Shown: positions 32,324 to 41,931 of the stretch, piece by piece
Numbering within the stretch: the stretch's first letter is position 1
Layout: every line of letters starts with the position of its first letter
Source: Ophiocordyceps camponoti-saundersi (nom. inval.)
Taxonomy: Eukaryota; Ascomycota; Sordariomycetes; Hypocreales; Ophiocordycipitaceae
Assembly (NCBI GenBank): GCA_003339415.1
Contig: PDHQ01000042.1
Span: 124,001 to 188,000 of the forward strand
Length of the DNA stretch: 64,000 nucleotides
Direction: 5' to 3'
Made by a program: the position numbers and the translations under genes
The notes under the pieces: model-generated
What the model saw: the letters and a program-made list of their open reading frames with translations, nothing else
Database searches by the model: none
Told to the model about the DNA's origin: nothing

Positions 32324-33250
32324 TCAGTTCCAAAACCAGCCCGACTTTTTGGAAGTCTTCGTTTCCTGTGGTTCGGAAGTGCGCCCTTCCTGTGGTCCAG
32401 TCTTGCTCTCATGGGGTTTGTCGGACGCGCCTGAATCCTCAGTCTTGAGCTCGAGGCGGACGCTGGTCATATGGGTGACGACGTTGCCATACTGGTCGAC
32501 GACGGGGCGCACGATGGTTTGCGTGCGATAGCGGGTGGTTTCCTTGGGGAGTTCCTGCGGCGGCAAGCCGCTGGCTACGTCGCCGGTCACGAACCTCATC
32601 AGAGTGTCCATGTCTTGGTCGCGCTGCTTGGGAGGGGATCGACGGCCGCCGACGTAGTCGCACAAAGCATCCCAGGACCTCCAGGCTTTTGGACCCTCAT
32701 CGTTTTTGGACAAGATGGAGTCGAAAAGGTCGTCAAAGTTGTTTGGGGGCAGACGGCTGGACTGCTTGTCGTCTTGGACCTCTGACGAAACGGACTGCTT
32801 TTTGATGTCCTGGGCCTCTGACGAAACAGACTGCTTTTTGACGTCCTGGGCCTCTGACGAAGCAGAAGAGCGTCCCCACACCTCGCTCGCTAGACTACCA
32901 AGCTGACGATGGAAATTCTTCCAATCCGGACGGGGCTGCTGCTGCCTTAGCAGATCGGAATGGAGTAGTCTACGGATGTAGGGCACCGGGGGCTCTCCGG
33001 CGGGGAAGAGACGATGCACAAAGGTGGTGATTTCATGACGTTTTTCGATCTTGGGAAGACTGTAGCCCTGAGAGACGAGGAGGAGATCTTCGTAGGCGTC
33101 GGCGAAAGAATAGATTGAGGAGTCGAGGCCGGGGGGTAGGTCCTTGGGGATGGGCTGCGGGAGGTGTCTAAGGTAGAAGGGAGAGTAGAAGGCGGAGGCG
33201 AGAAGAGAGGTGAAAGGGTCAAGGTCGTCGTCGGTGGATGAAGAGCTCAT
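32324..33250 (-). CDS. Conserved-looking fungal protein of unknown function with 12-residue repeats
   Basis: Single exon, 308 residues; I do not recognise the family. The N-terminal third is rich in Pro, Leu and Tyr (LLASAFYSPFYLRHLPQPIP). A central block has two full and one decayed copy of a 12-residue unit, SSEAQD[VI]KKQSV, near residues 127-160. The next segment, NNFDDLFDSILSKNDEGPKAWRS and then YVGGRR, is followed by a beta-like stretch, TRYRTQTIVRPVVDQYGNVVTHM, and a Lys/Glu/Thr-rich tail ending SGWFWN. There is no signal peptide or membrane helix. The start follows a 5' region shared divergently with the NIPA-like gene. Convergent with NOP4 (137 bp). The regular composition and 308-codon length support a real gene. 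Confidence 0.75.
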   Translation of the reverse strand: MSSSSTDDDLDPFTSLLASAFYSPFYLRHLPQPIPKDLPPGLDSSIYSFADAYEDLLLVSQGYSLPKIEKRHEITTFVHRLFPAGEPPVPYIRRLLHSDLLRQQQPRPDWKNFHRQLGSLASEVWGRSSASSEAQDVKKQSVSSEAQDIKKQSVSSEVQDDKQSSRLPPNNFDDLFDSILSKNDEGPKAWRSWDALCDYVGGRRSPPKQRDQDMDTLMRFVTGDVASGLPPQELPKETTRYRTQTIVRPVVDQYGNVVTHMTSVRLELKTEDSGASDKPHESKTGPQEGRTSEPQETKTSKKSGWFWN

Positions 33251-33898
33251 TGTGCACGGACGTTTTCTGTTTCTTTGGCTAGGACGAGTGAAGTGAGGAG
33301 TGAAGGTTGAGTGAGTGAGCTATAGATGAAGGGAGGTCTCGTTCATGACTCTCTAGTGCGGGGTAAGGAAAGCTTATTGGCGTTGTGGCGCAGGTTCTGG
33401 CGTGGAGTGGCGTAGTTTCCTGAGCGTGGAGTGGCGCAGCTACAACGCCGCAAAAAGCGAACTAATACTCCGTACGGATACTCCGTAGTAGTAGTAGTAG
33501 TAGTAGTTAGTAGTCTACCTACTTCCGTAGTAAGGTACGGAGTATTACCTGATGCCATCTTAGCTACAGACGTACCTCCTTACTACCTTGGCCGCGAGTC
33601 GAAGATTGATTGGCGTCGGACTGTTCCATCTTTTTCCCTTCCCATCTCCAGTGACAACACATCGTTTGTTCTACATCTTTTGCTTCCCCCCCCCCCTAAA
33701 AAAACATGTCCAGGCAGTTCGTCAGGGCTCGAAACAAACGCTGCGCATCCTCTTCGGCCCGGACAGCGGCCGTTCGATGATAGAGCAAGACGACCATCTT
33801 GTGATCCCCGCCGCTCTACCACTGCCCTTGATCACCACCGTCTCAGAAAAAAAACACCCCCTCGACGGCGTCGGCCGGCATCGACGCAGACGCGGTCC
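33251..33898. promoter_or_regulatory. Divergent promoter region, 308-residue protein and NIPA-like gene
   Basis: A 648-bp spacer. It holds TACTCCGTACGGATACTCCGTA starting at about 33465 (overlapping ACTCCGTA and TACGGATA words), a GTA trinucleotide run at about 33484-33511 and a further TACGGAGTA near 33535. The sequence nearest the NIPA start (33600-33898) stays open in the frame of the gene but has no conserved look. Confidence 0.55.
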
Positions 33899-34718
33899 AT
33901 GATGGAGAATGGGTTGGATGCTGCGCCGTCGACGCCCGAGGATCCCGGCAAGGCGTTACGTAACTGGTCTTCTCTCATCGGCATCGTCACGGCCATCGTG
34001 GGAAACATGCTCATCGCGTTGGCGCTCAATGTACAGCGATATGCGCATACGAGGCTTCACAAGGAGCGGATGAGGATTCGCCGTCGTGCGCAGGCGGCTA
34101 TCAAGCGGGCGCAGACCAATGCCGGACAGTCCGGGGCGGTGGCATGTTCGTACGGAGCCGTCGGTGGTGGAAACGGTCGTCACGATGACGGCGGCTTGAC
34201 GGCTTCCTATTACTCGAACGAGACGACGAATACGACGTCGACGACGATGGATGGTGTCAACGAAGACGATGACGCCGATTACGTCGTCCGCTCCAGAGTC
34301 GCCTCGACATACCTCAAGTCGCCATACTGGTGGCTGGGCCAGATTCTCATCACGCTCGGCGAAATGGGCAACTTCCTGGCGTACGGATTCGCGCCGGCGT
34401 CCATAGTCTCGCCACTGGGCGTCGTGGCGCTCGTTTCCAACTGCATCATCGCACCGGTCATGTTCCACGAGACGTTCCGGGTGCGCGACTTCTGGGGCGT
34501 CGTCATTGCCGTTGCTGGCGTCGTCACCGTCGTCCTGAGCGCTAAGCAGGAGGAGACGAAGCTGGGCCCGCACGAGGTGTGGGAGGCTATCACGACGACG
34601 GCCTTTGAGATTTACATGGCCGTCACCACGGCATTGATCGTCGTGCTTATGTGGGCGAGCGGCAGGTACGGCAAGCGAACGCTTCTCATCGATCTCGGTC
34701 TCGTGGGACTATTTGGTA

Positions 34719-34754
<36 letters not shown>

Positions 34755-36193
34755 CTTCACAACCCATTTCCTAGCTGACGGGCATCTTCAAAAATACAGG
34801 AGGTTACACCGCACTGGCGACAAAGGGCGTGTCTTCGATGCTCTCGTCGACGCTGTGGAGGGCCTTTACCACGCCTGTCACCTACGTGCTTATACTCATC
34901 CTTCTCGTCACGGCGGTGATGCAGATTCGCTACGTCAATAAGGCACTTCAGCGATTCGACTCGACGCAAGTGATACCCATCCAGTTTGTCCTCTTCACCC
35001 TGTGCGTCATCCTCGGCAGCGCCATACTCTACCGAGACTTTGAGAAGACTACGGCCGAGCAGGCGGCCAAGTTTGTGGGCGGCTGCCTGCTCACCTTCTT
35101 CGGCGTCTTTCTCATCACCACGGGGAGGCAGCAGCAGGACGACGACGACGACGACGACGACGACGACATGGACGGCGACGGCGATGACGACAACGATGAC
35201 CAAGTCCTGTCGGATGCCGCGAGCATCGAGGAGACGATTGGATTGATGCAGTCTCGGCCGCTGCCGGCGCAGGACGGTCCTACGCCGCCACCACTGCCGC
35301 ATCGCGTCAGCCAGTCTCGACGGTCCAGCCGGTTGTCACGCGTCAGCTTTGCGGATACGCTCATCAAGCCGGGGACGCCACAGCCGCCGGCGGATGAGAC
35401 CAACGTACCGTCGGCCACCCACCTCCTCTCGACCAGCGGCGCCGTCGGAATGGAGAGCGCACCGGAGCTGCGCGTGGTCGGTGAGGCGTCGACGCCGCTG
35501 ATGAGCAACCCGTGGCGGGAATCTGAGGACGAGGACGAGAACGAGAACGAGCTTGCACCGGCGCTACCGCCGCGGGGAATTAGGACGCTATCTGCGGACG
35601 CGGCCATGGCGGCGGCGTCGTCGTCCACAAATCCGGGTCTCTTGACTCCGAAGCCGACGAGAGCGTCGCCACTGCTTCACTCCCGTTCGGATTACCCGGT
35701 GACGCCGCGAAGTCTTCACCACTTGGGCGGCAGCTCGCGGCTGTCGACGCAGCGGCGGTCCAAGATGTTCATCTCACCCTCGCCGCTGTCTTCGACGGTA
35801 ACGACGGTGGTTAAGGACGCCTTTCTCGGGGGCTACAGCCGGTCTTTGGGCAAGAAATCGTCTATAAAGCGGCTTCGATCCAGCATCCGCGCTAGCCTGT
35901 TCTTTGCCGACGATGACGATGACAGTGGTGCGAGGAGACGGCGCAATCATGATGTTGGTGAAGGCGACGACCACGACGACCACGACGAGGATCGAGGGCG
36001 GAGGGATGGGGAGGATGCTGCCGATGAGTATCAGGAGAGGAGTTCGTCGAGGCCATCCCGTCGCGGGGGTGAAGAGCAGAGACGGTTACGATCGAGGAGC
36101 GTTGGTGATACGCTCGGTGATTTGTTTCGGCCGGCGAAGAAGAAGAAGAAGAAGCAGGCGAGCGAGGAGGACGAGACGATGGTGACGCGGTAG
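33899..36193 (+). CDS. NIPA-like (DUF803) membrane transporter, magnesium type
   Basis: Two exons, 33899-34715 and 34800-36193, give 736 residues. The membrane core has about nine hydrophobic segments: WSSLIGIVTAIVGNMLIALA (about 23-42), then after a hydrophilic loop WWLGQILITLGEMGNFLAYGFAPASIVSPLGVVALVSNCIIAPV, and further helices to LLTFFGVFLITTG near 410. The GEMGNFLAYGFAPA block is the NIPA signature; animal members move Mg2+. The substrate here is inferred from family. An unusually long acidic and serine-rich cytosolic tail (about 320 residues) follows, with a ten-Asp run and a basic end. The intron contains a CT dinucleotide run and restores LVGLFGGYTALATKG. The start MMENGLD was chosen because the open frame upstream is Arg/Pro-rich with no membrane helix. 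Confidence 0.88.
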
Positions 36194-39072
36194 CGATGCT
36201 TGTTTTCTTTTTTTGCCTCTTTTGCTTTTCTTCTTCTTTTCTTTCTTCTCCTCTCTCCTGGGTAGGGTTTTGAGCGTCTGTACGTCGTTCTGTTGGTATA
36301 TACATGTCTTGGATGGTCAGGGGGGAGGGGGAAGGAAGAGGGGAAGAGGACGGGAGGAAAACGACGAGGGCGTTTCAGGATAGCGAGGCTTTTTTTTTTT
36401 TTTTCTTTGCTTCTTTTCTTGCTGGTTCTTTTGTCATGACTGGCTGGGAGGCTGTGTCCAAGATGGTGTTTTAAATATACATATATATGGTAGGTAGGTA
36501 TAGGTAGGTTGGTAATCCGTACTGAGCAGGCAGGCATATGGTTCAGCGTACGGATATACAGACGGACATACAATATAGAGTATTGGCTTAGGGCTGCGTG
36601 ATCCGGGTTGCTGGGTGGTTGATAGTGAAAGAGGGGGTACATAGGGAGAAAGGCGTTGCTTTGGTGGAGTGAAGTGTGAATATATGCGTGTGCGTCATTG
36701 TTTACGGATATAAGCATCTTTCCTTTCTTCTGGGTGGGAGAGTATGTATGTACGGATAAGAGGGGAGAGATGACTACCTACCTACCTGTCTTTCTCGAGG
36801 TAAAAGATGATGTCAGTCAGACTTGTTGATGTGAGCTTTCTCCCTCCCCTTTCTTGACTTGAGGCTGAGGCACGTGTAGTGTCTACGTCACAGTATGTGT
36901 GTTAGGTAGGTCAGTAGTATGAGCAAGGGTTTGAAAAAGTGTATGTAATCCGTTCTGGGGGGCTTCAGGTGCCGGTGTCAGTGTCAGTATCAGCACCAGT
37001 ATCAGGGGAAGGGGAAGGGGAAGGCGGCCCTGTGCTGTAGAAGCGGGCAGCGGTGAATGAATGAGCGATTGCTGACGGGAAACGGAACGGGGGGGGGGGG
37101 GGGTGAAAAATTGCTTACACGGTATCCGTATGTATGTACTAAGCCGTAGCAAGGGGGTTGTTTTTTCCCTTTGCTTCTCGTCGTCATTGCTGTCTTGGTC
37201 AGCGGATGGGGGTTTGAAGGAAGACGGGGGGAAGGGAAGGGAAGGGATTTTGTTTCACGTCTTTTTCTTTGTTTGTTTGTCTTTGAGGAGGGCGTGAGTC
37301 AAAGATGTGTGTTTATTCTAGGGTTTGAAACAGGGACGGGGAGGGGAAGCTGAGGTGAGCTAGACATACATACAAACATAATCACCATCGTCATCGTCAT
37401 CGTGATAATCACCATCGTAATCATCATCATCATCATCATCATCATATGTACGTACGGATAAAAGAGTGGGTTCGCGTAGTAGCATTGATTATTTATGCAT
37501 ACATACACGAGAGCTAGCCGCACTATATATGCTATAGAGAGAAGCAAGGGTGATTGATGTATGCAATATAATGTATGTTGTACGTATGTGTGTGTATGTA
37601 TGTATGTGTTCGGTGTGAATGGCAGGGTTTGAAAGGTGTGTGAGAGCTGAGAGCGAGCTGGAAGCGACATTCTCTTCTCTTTCCCTCTCTCTCTCTCGCG
37701 CGCTCACATACACAGACTACAGGGTCAACGCGAGAGCAGCAAACAAGTGACTTACCGTAGCCTCGGAGTTGGACCGACAGGGGAGGGGAAGAAAAGAAGC
37801 ATTCTTTGAAGCAAGCAAGAAATTTTTCCGGAAATTTTCTTTTCTTTTCTTTTCTCTTTTCTTTCCTTTTTTCTCTCTCTTCCCCCCTGGTTGCTGCTGC
37901 TGCTGTCTCTGATGTTGTTGCTGCTGTTGTCATTGTTGTTGTTGTTGTTATCTCATGCCCGATCCGGGAGGGAAAGGAGGCGGGAAGGCTTGTACGGCAT
38001 TTTGCTTGTGCGATGCGAGTATCCGTGTACGGATCATGTAGGTGCGTAGGGACTAGGGAGTATGTACGTCCGTAGGTAGGTAGGTATGGGATTCTTACTC
38101 GCATCGGTCGGCCTTGTAGGTGCTACCCAGGTCAGTCAGGGCGCCGTTGCATGCCTTGTTATCTCCGTCTGTCTGTCTTTTTTCGTGACACGGCTGACGG
38201 TTCATTGTCTTTGAGATGGGGGTGGGTGAGCCTTGTGTACCTATCTGTAGATAAGTAGGTTACTCGTATGTATAACGGTGACGGAGATGGGGGGAGTAAC
38301 TGACGATGTTTCACGACACAATAGAGAAGCAAGAGATGACAAGCAAAAAAAAAAAACGGCATAGAGAATGGAAAGAACTGTCTCTTACAAGTCAATGCTA
38401 CTCCTACGGCCAATGCCCAACTATAACACCCATCTCGGTTACCGCCTCATGTGCGTAAGGCGGTCCCGCCCCCCGCCCCCGGATTCCGACGATTGTGGGG
38501 GGGGGGGAGGTTGAACAGGCGGCATCATCATGTGCGGGAAGAATGTCTTTCACGCACATATGTGCCGTGTCTTTTTCCCCTTTGCTGCTGCGCGTCAGTG
38601 AGAGGTGAAAGAAGGGTGGATAAAGAGAGAGAGAGAGCGAAGGGGGGGGGGCCACTTGGGGGCCATGCCGTCGTCGTCGTCGTCGTCGTCATCACGTTGT
38701 ATTTTCTCTTATATTGCGATGCGAATGGCGGTGGTTGGCAGTTTTATTCTCTTTCACTGGTGAGGCATAGCCTGATAGGTAGGCAGCTACCTATGTAAGC
38801 CGAAGGGGGGGGGGGGGAAGATGATCTAAAAAAGAGAGATGAAGGAGGGGGGTTTCCCTACCTACTACGTCCGTAGACAGGTAGGCAATTACATAGGTAG
38901 GTAGATGAGAGGGGTGAAGAAGACTATCCGTACGAAGGGAAACGTTGCTGAGAAAAAAGAAAGAAAGGAAAAAAAAGGAGAGACAGGAAATAAAGAATTC
39001 CCCGACTCAGCAGCATCATCGTCACCATCATCACTAAAAGCCGTCACCATCGTCGTGATGGATATCGTACAG

Positions 39073-39109
<37 letters not shown>

Positions 39110-39899
39110 AAAGGGGTAAAGAGAATGGAAAAAAAGGGGATGTCACACGACTGTCATGTGTGCGTGTGCGTCTATGTGTGTGTGCTCGCATGCAGCAGCA
39201 GCAGCAGTAGCAGCAGCAGCTGTGCCGTCCGTCACGTCCTCTTCCATCTTCTCCAGATGCCGGCTGTCTATCTCTATGTATGTCCATCTCTGTGTGTCCA
39301 TCATCTACGGATACACGTGTCTGTCTGTTTGCTCGCCTGTCCGCCTGCCTACCTACCTATCTGTATGTGTGTCTGTCTGTATGTGTGTCCGCCTGCCTGC
39401 TTGCAAGTCAGTTAGTACCTGTAATAATGATTGCGTCGTATTCGTACACACATGTATGTAGGTAGGTAGGTACCTATGTAAGTGTGTGACCGGCATTTAC
39501 ACGGATAGCATCTACATATGTATGTCTGTCTATAAGGGTCAAGACAAAAAGCATGAGATGGGTAAAAACGATCTATTCTGGAAGCTTAAGCGGAGGAGGA
39601 GGGGATGGGCCACGTGTGAGACTCACACTCTATTTCTCCTTTACCTACCTAGGTATGTAGAACGGTATCGCATCTCATCACCAAAAAGGTCATCATCATC
39701 CGTCACCTGTAAGACGAGCAAGAGAGAGAGAAAGAGAAAGAGACTATCTATCGTCTTCGGCAGAGACAGAGACTGTCTATCCAATGAGGAAGAAGCGGTT
39801 CCGTTTTAGTTGTGGCGCGGCCGTTGCCGTTGCCGATGCAAGCTGGTGTTTCAGGCGGCGGCGAGCAGGAGGAGAAGGGGGGGGGGGGCACAGGTTTCT

Positions 39900-40020
39900 A
39901 GCTTGGCCTAGCTAGGCTTGACTTAGCTTAGCTTATGTAGCTTAGCTTGGCTTGGCTAATGAGTGAGTGAGCTTAGCTTAGCCTAGCTTAGCTTAGTCTA
40001 GCTTATCTTAGCATATAAGC
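39900..40020. repeat. Degenerate AGCTT/TAGCT pentamer repeat island
   Basis: Units such as GCTTA, GCTTG and GCCTA follow one another for about 120 bases, for example AGCTTAGCTTATGTAGCTTA. TAGCTA-like units are near self-complementary, so the array can fold in many registers. It has no coding potential. Confidence 0.85.
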
Positions 40021-40470
40021 TGGGGCTCGTCTATTATTTATCCGAAAGCCCCCGTTATGAACATGATGATTCCTCGGGTTCGGGCATCGGATGGAACCAA
40101 AAAAAAAGAGGCATCATGAGACTGGCCGACGGGAAGCGGGTTTTCTCCTTCTCTTTTTTTTTCTCTCTTCCTTAAATGAGTAAAGAACAAAAATGTTATG
40201 CATACTCCGTACATGACAATACAGATCGAATAATATATTATATGCCGGCAGCCTCTTTTGTGCGGATACTCCCATCTGCGTCCAAGCGAGAGATCAGAGA
40301 ATAAAAAACTTCAATGCAACTTACATTGGCTGTGAGAGAGAGAGAGAGAGAGGGCTGTGATAAGACCCCGTCGGCAGCCTATTGCGAGTGGCTGCCGTTC
40401 CTGCATATCCCGTGCATTGTGGCCGGACGGATGCCGCTCCGACCCTGCGCACTGTGCCGTACCTACCTCT

Positions 40471-40500
<30 letters not shown>
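40471..40500 (+). repeat. CTGC tetranucleotide run
   Basis: Seven or so perfect CTGC units in a row, flanked by degenerate CTAC units. It gives alternating Pro/Ala/Cys/Leu translations that are not a gene. Confidence 0.9.
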
Positions 40501-40501
<1 letters not shown>

Positions 40502-41151
40502 CTGCGGTCCTGCCTCTCCTTCTGCCTACCAAGCTACCAACGATCCCAACCTGGACCTGCCTCGGCACATACCCTACTATCTACCACCTGACTACCACCT
40601 ACGGACGTACATAGAGTCCCTACCTGCCTCGTTACCTACCTCCTGCCTGCCTCCCGCCTAGTACCTACCTATGTAAGTATCTCTGGTCTGGTCCGATCTG
40701 TAGTACCCTCTAGTAAGCGCTCCTCATCAACCATCCTCCGTCTCTGTCCCTCCCTCCATCTCTCTCTCTCTCTCTCTCTCCACATCGTAGGTAGGTACGG
40801 CAGAGAAGAAAAAGCGAGCGGCTGAACATCATCCATCCGTCCGTCCGTTCGTCAACCCATGATACCCTTCAGCCTCTTCACATACACAGTGTGACGTCTC
40901 TCCTTCTCTTTCGCTTCCGCTTCCGCTTCCGCTTCCTCTTCCTCTTCCTCCCATCTATCCTCCCGTCTATCCTCCCGTCTATCCTCGTCCTATCCGTGCC
41001 AACTAATACTATCCTCCTCAATGCCACCTCCTCTCAATCTCTTGGGCTCTCGGGCCTCGAGCTCAGCCTCATGTCCTTCGCCTCTCCTCTAATTTCTTCC
41101 TCTTCGTCATTCTTTCTCTCCATATCTCCTTCTCTCACCCCTCCCTTCTCC

Positions 41152-41152
<1 letters not shown>

Positions 41153-41220
<68 letters not shown>
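41153..41220 (+). repeat. 68-nt uninterrupted poly-C run
   Basis: Sixty-eight consecutive C residues sit about 710 bases before the CRIB-motif gene start, inside its CT-rich leader region. The exact length is uncertain because such runs are hard to sequence. On the opposite strand it is a 68-G run able to form G-quadruplexes. Confidence 0.95.
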
Positions 41221-41222
<2 letters not shown>

Positions 41223-41931
41223 TTCCCCCCTCTCCATGCAATTGTACTCCCCCCTCCCCGTCTGTCCTCCCGGAATCTTTCCACCATCAGGGGGCCAACC
41301 CGTCTGTCTCTCTCACCCCCCCCAGCAAAAAGACGCGTCGCCAGCTTCTCCCCCCCCGTGTGTCTCAGACAGCCACGCTGCCGCTTCCAGGGCCTCCCCC
41401 CGTCCATCGACTCGTCGTTGTCGATCCTTACACTCCTACTGCACTATTTGGCCAGCTTCAGTCCCCGCCAGCTTCTCGTCCTTCTTCGTCCACAATCGTT
41501 GGTCTCACTTGATCCGATCCTTTCTTTTTTTTTTTGTTCTTCTTTCCTTCTTTGCTCCTCTCTCTCTCTCTCTCTGTCTCTCTCTCTGTCTCTGCTTTCC
41601 CTCCTTACACTGTCGACGAGGTTAGACAACCTTCATTTTTTTGGGTCTTCTCCCCTTCCTTTTGCCTTAGTCTTTTGCCGCATCGCATCGTCTTCAACTT
41701 CGACCCTTGATCCCCCAAGTCTCCCCCTTCGGGTAGCCTTTGCGGCCTCGCTCTCTCTTTCGTACTACCTCACCTCTCTGCCTTCACAGAAGCCTCGGCT
41801 ACCAACAGGTTGAAACCCGTCGACCAATTTTTCCTCTTCTCTTTTCTTTTTCTACTACTCTTCGTTAATACCCTCCCCCCCCCCCTGTTTCCACCGCCGA
41901 GCTGCCCCCTAAGCTGCAGACTCGCTCTAAT

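Larger units (their letters stand above)
36194..41931. other. Gene-empty, simple-repeat-rich island
   Basis: About 5.7 kb with no supported gene, the largest such gap in the window. It carries a 15-G run (37089-37103), CAT trinucleotides (about 37410-37446), many GTATGTATG and TAGGTAGG runs, GA and CA runs near 39075-39110, a CAG/GCA patch (about 39192-39220), an AGCTT-type pentamer island (39900-40020), a CTGC run (40471-40500) and the 68-C run. Several TACGGATA words and one ACCTAGGT palindrome (39647-39654) lie within. The last 1 kb is CT-rich and probably the leader of the CRIB-motif gene. A non-coding transcript cannot be excluded. Confidence 0.6.

Noticed and set aside
40891..41625. 244-codon Pro/Ser/Leu-rich frame across the poly-C run
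   Set aside because: Composition follows CT-rich and poly-C DNA; more likely leader sequence of the CRIB-motif gene.
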